Shown: piece after piece, positions 5,694 to 13,475 of the stretch
Layout: each line of letters begins with the position of its first letter
How positions within the stretch are numbered: the first letter of the stretch is position 1
Assembly: GCA_017551845.1 (NCBI GenBank)
Contig: JAFZKR010000046.1
Location: 1 to 18,350 of the forward strand
Direction: 5' to 3'
Length of the DNA: 18,350 nucleotides
Origin: Bacteroidaceae bacterium
GTDB lineage: Bacteria > Bacteroidota > Bacteroidia > Bacteroidales > Bacteroidaceae
The notes under the pieces: generated by a model
Database searches by the model: none
What the model was told of the DNA's origin: nothing
Seen by the model: only the letters and a program-made list of their open reading frames with translations
Translations under genes and position numbers: made by a program

Positions 5694-5709
5694 CCTTAAA
5701 AATAGCAGA

Positions 5710-6582
5710 TTACTTGCGTGAGTCAGTGCCCCAAAGCATTTTGGCGCGGAGGGTGGCAAAGAAGTCGCCCTTGGCGGGTTTGATGACGCTTATCTTGAAG
5801 GGGGCGCGGCTGATTTCTATTGCAGTGTGCTCAGGGCAGCTGAAGCTGTTGCCGTCTATTGACACAAGGAAACTGTGGCTGCGGCTGGTAACATCAAGAC
5901 GTATGGTCTCAGCGGCGGGGAGCACCAGCGGACGCATGGTGAGGCTGTGCGGAGCTACGGGGGTGAGGCAAATCACATTGGTGCCGGGAGCAATGATAGG
6001 ACCGCCTACGCTAAGTGAGTATGCAGTTGAGCCGGTAGGTGTGGCAACTACCAGGCCGTCGGCCTGATAGGTTATCATGGGGGTGCCGCCTACGCTGGTA
6101 GCCACCTGAATCATTGATGAAATATCATGCTTAAGAATGGCTATGTCATTGAGGGCATAGGGGGTGTGGCCTGCGGGCAGACCTTCCATGCTTATCTGCA
6201 GCAGGTTACGCTCCTCAAGAGTGTAGTCACCGTTATGGATGCGCGTAATGGCATCGGTAATGCGGTCAGTGGTGATATCGGCCAGGAAACCCAGACGGCC
6301 GGTGTTGATACCAACCATAGGAATACCCTTGCTGCCCACGCGTGTAGCAGTGCGAAGGAAAGTGCCGTCACCGCCTATGCTGATGACTGCATCGGCAGTG
6401 AAATCATTGCCCTCAAAGAGACTGTCATAGGGAATGTCCAGACCTATGACGTTGGTAAGGAATTCCTGATAACGCTTGTCAACGGTGATTTCATCACCAA
6501 GTGAGCGCAGAAGATTGAAGAACTGCTGCTCGTAGCCGCAAGCCTTGACAGATGACGGGTTTCCGAATATGGCGAATCGCAT
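5710..6582 (-). CDS. nadK: NAD kinase
   Basis: Phosphorylates NAD to NADP with ATP in the cytoplasm. The 290-residue product has the family signature GGDGTFL (70-76), whose Asp is catalytic, then NTGRLGFLA (93-101), a substrate-binding LND (144-146), and DGLVVATPTGSTAYSLSVGG (175-194), the conserved NAD-binding segment. Length is typical. The start ATG at 6582 is followed by MRFAIFGNPS, the expected first beta strand of the kinase. It is transcribed away from pdxJ; the two share a 119-base intergenic region with facing promoter-like boxes. Downstream it converges on the small membrane genes across a repeat-rich spacer. Confidence 0.96.
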   Translation of the reverse strand: MRFAIFGNPSSVKACGYEQQFFNLLRSLGDEITVDKRYQEFLTNVIGLDIPYDSLFEGNDFTADAVISIGGDGTFLRTATRVGSKGIPMVGINTGRLGFLADITTDRITDAITRIHNGDYTLEERNLLQISMEGLPAGHTPYALNDIAILKHDISSMIQVATSVGGTPMITYQADGLVVATPTGSTAYSLSVGGPIIAPGTNVICLTPVAPHSLTMRPLVLPAAETIRLDVTSRSHSFLVSIDGNSFSCPEHTAIEISRAPFKISVIKPAKGDFFATLRAKMLWGTDSRK

Positions 6583-6624
6583 ACGTTTTATCTCTTTTTA
6601 ATAAAAGGTGAGCGGATTTATTCC

Positions 6625-6632
6625 TATCTTTG
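6625..6632 (+). promoter_or_regulatory. -7 promoter element for pdxJ
   Basis: TATCTTTG fits TAnnTTTG and would start transcription near 6640, about 60 bases before the pdxJ ATG. The -33 region lacks a good TTTG. It is the left half of a larger inverted repeat (6624-6675). Confidence 0.5.
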
Positions 6633-6666
6633 CTGAATGGAGCATATGAGGAATGCTTGCTCCGGA

Positions 6667-6674
6667 CAAAGATA
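6667..6674 (-). promoter_or_regulatory. -7 promoter element for nadK
   Basis: On the minus strand TATCTTTG fits TAnnTTTG and would give a nadK leader of roughly 75 bases. It faces the pdxJ box at 6625-6632 rather than diverging from it, so the two transcription starts would overlap or lie very close. Confidence 0.45.
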
Positions 6675-6701
6675 GTTCATTTTATCCAACTTAAAGGATT
6701 T

Positions 6702-7418
6702 ATGACAAGATTAAGTGTAAACATCAACAAGATAGCTACTCTGCGTAATGCACGTGGAGGCAACAATCCTGATGTGGTAAGAGTCGCTCTGGATTGTGAA
6801 CGTTTCGGGGCCGACGGTATAACCGTTCATCCCAGACCCGATGAAAGACATATTAAGCGTCAGGATGTTTATGACCTCAAAAAGGTGCTTACCACCGAAT
6901 TCAATATAGAGGGGTATCCTGCTCCTGATTTTATGGAGTTGGTTACAAAGATTAAACCCGCACAGGTTACACTTGTGCCTGACGCCCCTGAGCAGATAAC
7001 CTCAAATCATGGTTGGAACACACGTAATTATCAGGATTTTCTGGTGGATATAATAAGTGAGTTGAAGAGTAACGGAATACGCTCATCGGTGTTTGTTGAC
7101 GCTGACTGTAGCATGGTTGAACTGGCCGCAAAGGCTGGAGCTGACCGTGTGGAGCTTTATACTGAGCCGTATGCTGAGGATTACATTAAACTGAGCCCGG
7201 AAATTGCAGTCAAACCATTTGTGGAGGCTGCCCGTAAAGCCAGAGAATGCGGTATGGGCCTGAATGCCGGTCATGACCTGAGTTTGGTGAATCTCAGGTA
7301 TCTCAAGGAGCAGATTCCTTGGCTTGATGAGGTATCTATTGGTCACGCATTGGTATGTGATGCTCTCTATCTCGGAATTGAAAAGACCATAAACGAATAC
7401 AAGAAATGCATTATATGA
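6702..7418 (+). CDS. pdxJ: Pyridoxine 5'-phosphate synthase
   Basis: Condenses 1-deoxy-D-xylulose 5-phosphate with 3-amino-2-oxopropyl phosphate to pyridoxine 5'-phosphate in the DXP-dependent vitamin B6 pathway. With ATG 6702 the product has 238 residues, the family length, and starts [20 protein letters not shown], as PdxJ proteins do. An in-frame TTG at 6630 would add 24 residues unlike the family and fall inside the promoter box, so I reject it. Active-site residues are visible: H43, R45 and H50 in [12 protein letters not shown]70, E151 in VELYTEPY and H191 in NAGHDLSL, matching E. coli positions shifted by two. The stop overlaps the exbB start as ATGA, coupling it to the TonB energising genes. 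Confidence 0.96.
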   Translation: MTRLSVNINKIATLRNARGGNNPDVVRVALDCERFGADGITVHPRPDERHIKRQDVYDLKKVLTTEFNIEGYPAPDFMELVTKIKPAQVTLVPDAPEQITSNHGWNTRNYQDFLVDIISELKSNGIRSSVFVDADCSMVELAAKAGADRVELYTEPYAEDYIKLSPEIAVKPFVEAARKARECGMGLNAGHDLSLVNLRYLKEQIPWLDEVSIGHALVCDALYLGIEKTINEYKKCII

Positions 7419-8128
7419 ACATGTTTTTACAAACCACATCATTGGCACAGGCACTCGGAGATGCTGCTGCCAGTGAGGGCCAGATGGCAGTTCAGATGGC
7501 CGAGGAGACTGCAAACCGTATGAACCTGCTTGAGATGGCTACCAAGGGCGGATGGATTATGATCGTACTGCTGGTCCTGTCACTCATCTGTTTCTACATC
7601 TTCTTTAACAGAATTGCTGTTTACAGGAAGGCATCAATGAAAGATCCTTCTTTCCTGGACCGCATTAAGGATTACATGAAGAATGGTGAGATTAAATCTG
7701 CCCAGATACTGTGCAAGGCCACAAACACGCCATTGAGCCGAATTGTGGAGAAGGGGATTGACATGCATGACCTTGACAGCAAGGATATTCAGGCAGGAAT
7801 GGAGAATGCCGCAAACATTGAGATTTCAAGGCTTGAAAAGGGACTGTCCGGAATGTCGACAATAGCAAGTGCTGCTCCTATGATAGGTTTTCTCGGTACA
7901 GTTATTGGTATGGTACGAGCATTTTGGGAGATGTCCAATGCCGGTAACAACATTGATGTTTCTTTGTTGTCGGGAGGAATTTATGAGGCTATGATTACCA
8001 CGGTGGGTGGTCTGATTGTGGGTATTATAGCCCTTTTTGCCTATAACTATCTGGTGACACGCGTTGACAGGATAGCCAACGAGATGGAGTATTTCATTCA
8101 GGAGTTTACCGTTAATTCAGGCAAGTGA
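7415..8128 (+). CDS. exbB: MotA/TolQ/ExbB proton channel protein
   Basis: Inner-membrane channel subunit that, with ExbD, uses the proton gradient to energise TonB. I choose ATG 7415, which overlaps the pdxJ stop as ATGA; ATG 7406 and 7421 are in-frame alternatives. The 237-residue product has helix 1 at about 47-65 ([18 protein letters not shown]), a cytoplasmic loop to about 150, then two pore-lining helices, about 152-172 ([19 protein letters not shown], the conserved TolQ/ExbB core) and 193-213 ([18 protein letters not shown]). An N-terminal Ala/Gln/Met-rich stretch precedes helix 1. exbD follows after one base and tonB after that. Confidence 0.93.
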   Translation: MNMFLQTTSLAQALGDAAASEGQMAVQMAEETANRMNLLEMATKGGWIMIVLLVLSLICFYIFFNRIAVYRKASMKDPSFLDRIKDYMKNGEIKSAQILCKATNTPLSRIVEKGIDMHDLDSKDIQAGMENAANIEISRLEKGLSGMSTIASAAPMIGFLGTVIGMVRAFWEMSNAGNNIDVSLLSGGIYEAMITTVGGLIVGIIALFAYNYLVTRVDRIANEMEYFIQEFTVNSGK

Positions 8129-8129
8129 T

Positions 8130-8543
8130 ATGCTCAAGCGAAAAAACAAGATATCACCGCAATTCAGCATGTCGTCTATGACGGACATCATTTTCCTGCT
8201 GCTGATATTCTTTATGATAACCTCAACGATGGTCAGTCCTAACGCCATCAAGGTACTGCTGCCGCAGAGTTCGCAGCAGACATCGGCCAAACCGCTGACC
8301 CGCGTCATCATTGACCGTGACCTGAACTATTACACGGCTTTCGGCAATGATGACGAGATGCCCATCATGTTTGATGAGCTGACTGATTTCCTGATTGACT
8401 GCTCCCAAAAGGAGCCTGAGATGTATGTGGCGCTCTATGCTGATGAGTCAGTACCTTACAAAGAGATTGTAAAGGTGCTTAATATAGCTAATGAGAATCA
8501 GTTCAAGGTAGTTCTGGCTACCAGACGGCCAGACAGGAAGTGA
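8130..8543 (+). CDS. exbD: Biopolymer transport protein ExbD
   Basis: Partner of ExbB in the proton-driven motor. The 137-residue product has a short basic N-terminus, then one transmembrane helix starting MTDIIFLLLIFFMITSTM, with D19 as the conserved proton-carrying aspartate, and a periplasmic domain ending in NQFKVVLATRRP, typical of the C-terminal ExbD fold. The start lies one base after the exbB stop. Many Bacteroidales ExbB operons I recall carry two adjacent exbD genes; here there is only one. Confidence 0.93.
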   Translation: MLKRKNKISPQFSMSSMTDIIFLLLIFFMITSTMVSPNAIKVLLPQSSQQTSAKPLTRVIIDRDLNYYTAFGNDDEMPIMFDELTDFLIDCSQKEPEMYVALYADESVPYKEIVKVLNIANENQFKVVLATRRPDRK

Positions 8544-8548
8544 TAAAT

Positions 8549-9358
8549 ATGAAGAAGGAGAAGAATAGGGAGTTTAATATATTCTCACTTTTGTGGACGC
8601 TTTTGCTGCATATTGGGGTAATAGGTCTGCTCTTGATGCTCCACTTGAACAGGCCGGCGGTGCAGGCAGAGAGTGGTGTACCTGTCATTCTGGGCAATAT
8701 GGGGAATCTCGATACTGACTATGAGTTTACCGAGGTTAATTCCATGCCGGCTCCCTCTTCGGCTTCAGTTCCTGTACCTGTGGCTCCTCAGGCTGAACCA
8801 TACTTGACCCAAAACATGGAGGAGACAGTTGCCATTGAGACAGGTGAGAAGGAGAAACCTGAAACAGCCAATGATGTTCCGGAACAGCCCACCCCCGAGC
8901 AAATTCGTGCCGAACAGGAACGTCGTGCCGCAGAGGAGGCCCAGACCCTGATGGCAAACGCATTTAGCCGTAGCAATACCCTGCAAGCTACATCTCCCAT
9001 GGAGAATAACAACGATGTACAAGGAACTCCCGGATCAGTCGAAGGGAACAGCAACCAAGGCGTAACTACCGGAACGGGCGGTTATGGAACATGGGATCTG
9101 GGAGGTCGTGACATGATAGGCGCACTCCCCCGACCGGCTTACGAGGGAATCCAGGAGGAAGGTCGTGTGGTAGTTGTGATTACAGTTTCGCCTGAGGGAA
9201 ATGTGGTGGGTACAAGCATTAATCTAAGTCGTACCAATACGGCAGACACCAAATTGAGGAATATAGCTGTGGAAGCTGCCGGTAAAGCAAAGTTCAATCC
9301 TATAGATGGATTAAACAATCAAACCGGTACAATCACATACTATTTCAAGAAAATTTAA
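8549..9358 (+). CDS. tonB: TonB-family energy transducer
   Basis: Spans the periplasm and passes ExbB/ExbD energy to outer-membrane TonB-dependent transporters (SusC-like receptors in this phylum). I choose ATG 8549 (MKKEKNREFN), five bases after the exbD stop; a GTG at 8540 would add three residues. The 269-residue product has an N-terminal helix at about 11-31 containing H21, a Pro/Glu-rich spacer (about 65-130: PVPVAPQAEP, PEQPTPEQIRAEQERRAAEE), a Gly/Asn/Thr-rich linker, and the C-terminal TonB domain from about 185 (LPRPAYEGIQEEGRVVVVIT... FNPIDG...GTITYYFKKI). The domain order and gene context make the call firm. Confidence 0.92.
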   Translation: MKKEKNREFNIFSLLWTLLLHIGVIGLLLMLHLNRPAVQAESGVPVILGNMGNLDTDYEFTEVNSMPAPSSASVPVPVAPQAEPYLTQNMEETVAIETGEKEKPETANDVPEQPTPEQIRAEQERRAAEEAQTLMANAFSRSNTLQATSPMENNNDVQGTPGSVEGNSNQGVTTGTGGYGTWDLGGRDMIGALPRPAYEGIQEEGRVVVVITVSPEGNVVGTSINLSRTNTADTKLRNIAVEAAGKAKFNPIDGLNNQTGTITYYFKKI

Positions 9359-9377
9359 TCTTAATCAAGAACAATAC

Positions 9378-9926
9378 ATGGTCTATATATTTTTAGCTGA
9401 GGGTTTTGAAGCCATAGAGACCATTACTCCGCTGGATATGCTTATCCGGGCAGGGATTGAGGTGAACACAATCTCCATAATGGATGATTTTTTAGTCAAG
9501 AGCAGTCAGGGTGTTCCCGTGCAGGCCGATGATCTGTTTGAGAACACTGATTTCAGTGATGCAGAGATGCTTATCCTGCCGGGCGGGCAGCCGGGCTCCA
9601 CCAATCTGGGCAAGCACAAGGAACTGGAGGCTCTGCTGTGTGAGGCTATGGAAAAGGACCTGCCTGTGGCAGCCATCTGTGCCGCTCCTACGGTTTTGGG
9701 TAAGCATGGTTTGCTCAAGGGCCGCAAGGCTACCTGCTATCCCGGATGTGAGGAGATGTTGAAGGGTGCAGAATATACCGGCGCTTTCGTTCAGAAAGAC
9801 GGAAACCTCATTACTGCATGCGGTCCGGCTGCTGCGGTAGAGTTTGCAAAGGCTATCATCAGCCTGCTTCGCGGAGACGAGGTTACAGCCTCGGTTTGTG
9901 AAAAGATGCAGTTCGGCCGTGCCTGA
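9378..9926 (+). CDS. DJ-1/PfpI (ThiJ/YajL) family protein
   Basis: A 182-residue cytoplasmic protein with a class-I glutamine-amidotransferase-like fold. The reactive cysteine is C101 in AAICAAPTVLGKHGLL, on the nucleophile elbow; E14 in AEGFEAIETITPLDML aligns with human DJ-1 E18, which tunes the cysteine. ILPGGQPGS (66-74) is the conserved glycine-rich turn. Family members act in oxidative/carbonyl stress and have disputed deglycase or chaperone roles; older annotation as a thiazole-phosphate biosynthesis enzyme (ThiJ) is not supported by any thi gene here. It lies 19 bases after tonB, and its TGA shares a base with the recG ATG. Confidence 0.9.
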   Translation: MVYIFLAEGFEAIETITPLDMLIRAGIEVNTISIMDDFLVKSSQGVPVQADDLFENTDFSDAEMLILPGGQPGSTNLGKHKELEALLCEAMEKDLPVAAICAAPTVLGKHGLLKGRKATCYPGCEEMLKGAEYTGAFVQKDGNLITACGPAAAVEFAKAIISLLRGDEVTASVCEKMQFGRA

Positions 9927-12022
9927 TGCTTGACCTTGATCAGCGTGACGTCAAGTATCTGCCTGGTGTAGGCCCGGCAAGGGCAGCCCTCCTGAAAGGT
10001 GAGCTTCAGATAAGCACGCTGCAGGATCTTCTTTATTTTTTTCCTTACAAGTATATTGATCGCAGCCGCATCTTCCAGATTAGGGAGGTGGACGGCACTA
10101 TGCCTTATATTCAGCTCAAAGGTCAGATACTGAGTTTTGAACAGATAGGCGAAGGTCGCCGACAACGCCTCGTGGCTCATTTCAGTGACGGGACAGGGGT
10201 GGCTGACCTTGTATGGTTCAGTGGCATTAAATATACACTTGACCGATACCGTCCGGGAGTGGAATATGTGGTTTTCGGCAAACCTACCATTTTTAATGGC
10301 AGAGTGAATGTTGCACACCCTGAGATAGATAATGAGACTAATATGAATCTATCAGAGCTGGGTATGCAACCATATTACAATACCACTGAACGTATGAAAA
10401 AGGCTGGGCTTAATTCTACTGCCATAAGAAAGCTGATAAATAACCTGATGGCATTGATTGTTGAACCTCTGCCCGAGACCCTGCCCGATTGGCTCCGTGA
10501 AAAGGAGCATCTCATGGCTCTGACCGATGCCATTAAGGTAATACATAATCCTCGTACTCCGCTTGAACTGCGTTTGGCCCAACTGAGACTCAAGTTTGAG
10601 GAACTGTTCTATGTACAACTGAATCTGGCGCGTTATGCGAGTGACCGCCAGCGTCGTTTCAAGGGCTATGTCTTTGCAAGAATCGGTGACAGATTCAACA
10701 CTTTCTACAATACAAAGCTTCCGTTCAGTCTGACCGGTGCGCAGAAGCGTGTGATACGCGAAATCCGCAATGATATGGGTAGCGGACGGCAGATGAACCG
10801 CCTGCTTCAGGGCGATGTGGGCAGCGGCAAGACAATGGTGGCACTTATGACTATGCTTATTGCTATAGACAATGGTTATCAGGCCTGCATAATGGCCCCT
10901 ACCGAGATATTGTCAGAGCAACATTTCGCCAATATAGGCCGCTATCTGGATGGGCTTGGACTAAGGGTTGAACTGCTTACCGGTAGCATAAAAGGTAAGC
11001 GTAGGTTATCAATACTTAAGGGGCTCAAGGATGGCAGCGTGAACATTCTTGTAAGTACCCACGCCGTATTGGAGGATCCGGTGGAGTTCAATCGTCTGGG
11101 TTTTGTAGTGATAGACGAGCAGCACCGTTTCGGAGTAGCTCAGAGGGCAAGATTATGGACCAAGAGCAACATGCCGCCTCATGTGCTTGTTATGACAGCT
11201 ACGCCCATTCCCCGTACACTGGCCATGACGCTCTATGGTGATCTGGATGTTTCAATCATTGATGAGCTGCCTCCAGGCCGTAAACCTGTTCAGACAGAAC
11301 ATTATTATGACGGCAACCACACATCAATATATGCATTCTTGGACCGTGAGTTGAAGAAAGGTCGTCAGGCTTATATCGTCTATCCGCTCATAGAAGAGAG
11401 CGAGAAAATTGACCTGAAAAACCTTGAAGATGGTTACAAGATCGTGTGTGAGAGGTTTGCCGGTTACAGTGTCAGTAAGGTACACGGTCGCATGAAACCT
11501 GCTGAAAAGGATGTCGAGATGCAACGTTTCAAAAACAACGAGACTCAGATTCTGGTTGCTACGACAGTGATAGAGGTGGGTGTAGATGTGCCGAATGCCA
11601 GCATAATGGTGATTGAGAACGCCAACCGTTTCGGCTTGTCACAACTGCATCAGTTGCGAGGGCGTGTGGGCCGTGGTGCCGACCAATCATTTTGCCTGCT
11701 GGTGACGTCTTTCCAACTGTCGGAAGATACACGCAAGCGAATTGAAATAATGACGGCTACCTGTGACGGATTTGAAATAGCAGAGGCAGACCTTAAATTG
11801 CGTGGTCCGGGTGATCTGGAGGGTACGCAACAGAGCGGAATCGCATTTGACCTGAAGATAGCGAATCTGGCTCGTGACGGAGCTCTGATTGAGCATGTAC
11901 GAGAGATTGCCAAGCAGATTGTAGCCGATGATTCCGAGTTGTCACGTCCGGAAAACATGCTAATGGGGAGGGTGTTGCGTCGTCTGAAGAAAAGTCAGTT
12001 TGACTGGTCTTCAATATCGTGA
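9926..12022 (+). CDS. recG: ATP-dependent DNA helicase RecG
   Basis: Remodels stalled replication forks and branched DNA. The 698-residue product has the N-terminal wedge/OB region (KYLPGVGPARA at 10-20, an OB fold to about 135), Walker A GDVGSGKT (296-303), DEQH box VIDEQHRFG (395-403), TATPIPR (424-430), and the motif VI/TRG region QLRGRVGRG (576-584), followed by the RecG C-terminal segment ADLKLRGPGDLEGTQQSG. All helicase motifs are intact and length is normal. The ATG shares a base with the upstream TGA, so translation is probably coupled to the DJ-1-like gene. Confidence 0.97.
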   Translation: MLDLDQRDVKYLPGVGPARAALLKGELQISTLQDLLYFFPYKYIDRSRIFQIREVDGTMPYIQLKGQILSFEQIGEGRRQRLVAHFSDGTGVADLVWFSGIKYTLDRYRPGVEYVVFGKPTIFNGRVNVAHPEIDNETNMNLSELGMQPYYNTTERMKKAGLNSTAIRKLINNLMALIVEPLPETLPDWLREKEHLMALTDAIKVIHNPRTPLELRLAQLRLKFEELFYVQLNLARYASDRQRRFKGYVFARIGDRFNTFYNTKLPFSLTGAQKRVIREIRNDMGSGRQMNRLLQGDVGSGKTMVALMTMLIAIDNGYQACIMAPTEILSEQHFANIGRYLDGLGLRVELLTGSIKGKRRLSILKGLKDGSVNILVSTHAVLEDPVEFNRLGFVVIDEQHRFGVAQRARLWTKSNMPPHVLVMTATPIPRTLAMTLYGDLDVSIIDELPPGRKPVQTEHYYDGNHTSIYAFLDRELKKGRQAYIVYPLIEESEKIDLKNLEDGYKIVCERFAGYSVSKVHGRMKPAEKDVEMQRFKNNETQILVATTVIEVGVDVPNASIMVIENANRFGLSQLHQLRGRVGRGADQSFCLLVTSFQLSEDTRKRIEIMTATCDGFEIAEADLKLRGPGDLEGTQQSGIAFDLKIANLARDGALIEHVREIAKQIVADDSELSRPENMLMGRVLRRLKKSQFDWSSIS

Positions 12023-12030
12023 GAATTAAG

Positions 12031-12038
12031 TAACTTTG
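12031..12038 (+). promoter_or_regulatory. Weak -7-like element before the M23 peptidase gene
   Basis: TAACTTTG fits TAnnTTTG and lies 21 bases before the likely ATG at 12060. No TTTG box is spaced correctly (nearest at 11999-12002, too far), so chance occurrence is quite possible. Confidence 0.25.
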
Positions 12039-12059
12039 CAGATTGTAACGTTTATCGGA

Positions 12060-12893
12060 ATGTCGCGAATGCTGAAAAGCGGAATAATATCGGTGGTGAC
12101 TGTCATCATGCCTTTCGTGATGCTGGCGGCACAGGATCAGATTCCAGCCAAGACCGCTCCGGTTCAGGCGATGGATCCGGTTATCATTCCTGCTTATCTT
12201 TCAGTGGGCACCGCCGTCGATTTGGATAATCCCGCGGCGTATCTCTATCCCGATTGGAACAATGAGTATGTCCACACTTTTGAAGGGGCTACACTCCCTG
12301 ATACTGTAGTGATTTCGACAAAAGGTTACCACATGCCGACCGACAGCACCTACATAACTGACAAGTACGGATACAGGCCCCGTCGGGGACGTATGCACAT
12401 GGGGCTTGATGTTAAGGTGAGGATAGGTGATACCATCCGTGCTGCTTTTGACGGCAAGGTCAGGATTTCCAGATATGAACGACGCGGATATGGCCACTAT
12501 CTGGTTTTGAGACACCCGAATGGACTGGAGACCGTCTATGGACATCTTTCTAAGAAGCTTGTGGATGAAAATGATATAGTCCATGCAGGCGATCCGATAG
12601 GATTGGGAGGCAATTCCGGACGTTCCACCGGCTCTCATCTCCATTTCGAGACCAGAATACTGGGTAATGCCATAAATCCTGAGAATATGTTTGACTTTCC
12701 CAATAACAGGATAGCTACTGATTATTATGTGTTCACCAAGAATACCCGTGAAGTATATTATAAAGTGCGCAGCGGGGATACTTTGAGCGGGATTGCGTTA
12801 AAAAATTCCACTTCGGTATCAAATATCTGCCGTTTGAACGGTATTTCCAGGAATGCAGTGATCAGGGTGGGTCAGACGTTAAGGGTTAATTGA
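12060..12893 (+). CDS. M23 family metallopeptidase with C-terminal LysM
   Basis: A secreted or membrane-anchored zinc peptidase expected to cut peptidoglycan cross-links or to activate amidases, as NlpD/EnvC relatives do. I choose ATG 12060 (277 residues); ATG 12069 would serve equally, and a TTG at 12036 is unlikely because it overlaps a promoter-like box. A hydrophobic signal (about residues 8-24, SGIISVVTVIMPFVMLAA) is followed by the LytM/M23 domain with zinc ligands H113 and D117 in RMHMGLDVKV and H193/H195 in GSHLHFE, so the site looks intact and active. A LysM domain (233-277, YYKVRSGDTLSGIA...VGQTLRVN) would bind peptidoglycan. The next gene starts six bases on. Confidence 0.92.
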   Translation: MSRMLKSGIISVVTVIMPFVMLAAQDQIPAKTAPVQAMDPVIIPAYLSVGTAVDLDNPAAYLYPDWNNEYVHTFEGATLPDTVVISTKGYHMPTDSTYITDKYGYRPRRGRMHMGLDVKVRIGDTIRAAFDGKVRISRYERRGYGHYLVLRHPNGLETVYGHLSKKLVDENDIVHAGDPIGLGGNSGRSTGSHLHFETRILGNAINPENMFDFPNNRIATDYYVFTKNTREVYYKVRSGDTLSGIALKNSTSVSNICRLNGISRNAVIRVGQTLRVN

Positions 12894-12899
12894 AGTATT

Positions 12900-13475
12900 A
12901 TGTGTGAAATGTGTGACAGCGGAAAAGGTCCGGGACATGATACGGACAGACAGTTTGAGGAGATAATCGGAATATGCCGTACTCTTTATGTCAAGAAACT
13001 CCAGGATTATGGTGCTTCGTGGAGGATAATGCGTCCGGAGTCACTCACAGACCAGATTTTCATAAAGGCCAAAAGAATCCGCAGCATCGAGACCAAAGGT
13101 GTCTCCCTGATTGACGAGGGAATCAGGTCTGAGCTGATAGGCATAGTTAATTACGGTATTATTGCTCTTATTCAGCTTGAACACGGTTTTTCCGATTGTG
13201 TCGATGTCGATACGGAGTGGGCTCTTAAAGAGTATGACAAATACTCTGCTGCAGCATTGGAACTTATGAAGAAAAAGAATCACGACTACGACGAGGCATG
13301 GCGTGGAATGCGAATCACATCGTATACTGATTTGATTCTAACTAAGATAAACCGCACCAAACAGATAGAGAGCCATAACGGTAAGACGATAGTGTCCGAA
13401 GGGATTGATGCAAATTACATGGACATGATAAACTATGCTGTTTTCGGGCTGATCAAGTTGAAATACGGGGAATAA
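12900..13475 (+). CDS. DUF1599 protein with two tandem homologous halves
   Basis: A 191-residue, probably cytoplasmic protein. It contains two similar segments: LYVKKLQDYGASWRIMR (about 29-45) followed by TDQIFIKAKRIRSIE and NYGIIALIQLEHG, and LMKKKNHDYDEAWRGMR (about 121-137) followed by TDLILTKINRTKQIE and NYAVFGLIKLKYG. This matches DUF1599, which I recall also being called nucleotide-modification-associated domain 1; the biochemical role is not known to me. The shared K-x2-DY-x3-WR-x-MR and basic KxxRxxxIE motifs suggest nucleotide or nucleic-acid binding, but that is inference. The first half carries extra cysteines at the N-terminus (MCEMC). The stop shares a base with the next ATG. Confidence 0.85.
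   Translation: MCEMCDSGKGPGHDTDRQFEEIIGICRTLYVKKLQDYGASWRIMRPESLTDQIFIKAKRIRSIETKGVSLIDEGIRSELIGIVNYGIIALIQLEHGFSDCVDVDTEWALKEYDKYSAAALELMKKKNHDYDEAWRGMRITSYTDLILTKINRTKQIESHNGKTIVSEGIDANYMDMINYAVFGLIKLKYGE

Larger units (their letters stand above)
5113..5709. other. Gene-free convergent intergenic region packed with inverted repeats
   Basis: I see no credible coding region between the plus-strand membrane peptide and minus-strand nadK; open frames here overlap repeats or run antisense into nadK. From left to right it holds a degenerate element tail (5114-5195), a long octamer-based inverted repeat (5214-5465) and large palindromic element 2 (5507-5693). A TAnnTTTG-like site, TACATTTG (5129-5136), has TTTG 17 bases upstream (5108-5111), shorter than usual, so it is weak. 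The middle also has CCCTTAAGGG (about 5350-5359), a perfect 10-bp palindrome. Confidence 0.7.

Noticed and set aside
5630..6067. A 145-codon plus-strand frame
   Set aside because: It runs antisense through nadK and starts inside palindromic element 2; the protein has no recognisable motif and is biased as an antisense shadow.
6630..6701. Upstream TTG start extending pdxJ by 24 residues
   Set aside because: The extra residues are unlike PdxJ N-termini and overlap the likely promoter and hairpin region.
9061..9120. Gly/Thr-rich stretch in tonB as a frameshift or assembly fault
   Set aside because: The frame is continuous and low-complexity linkers are usual in TonB proteins.
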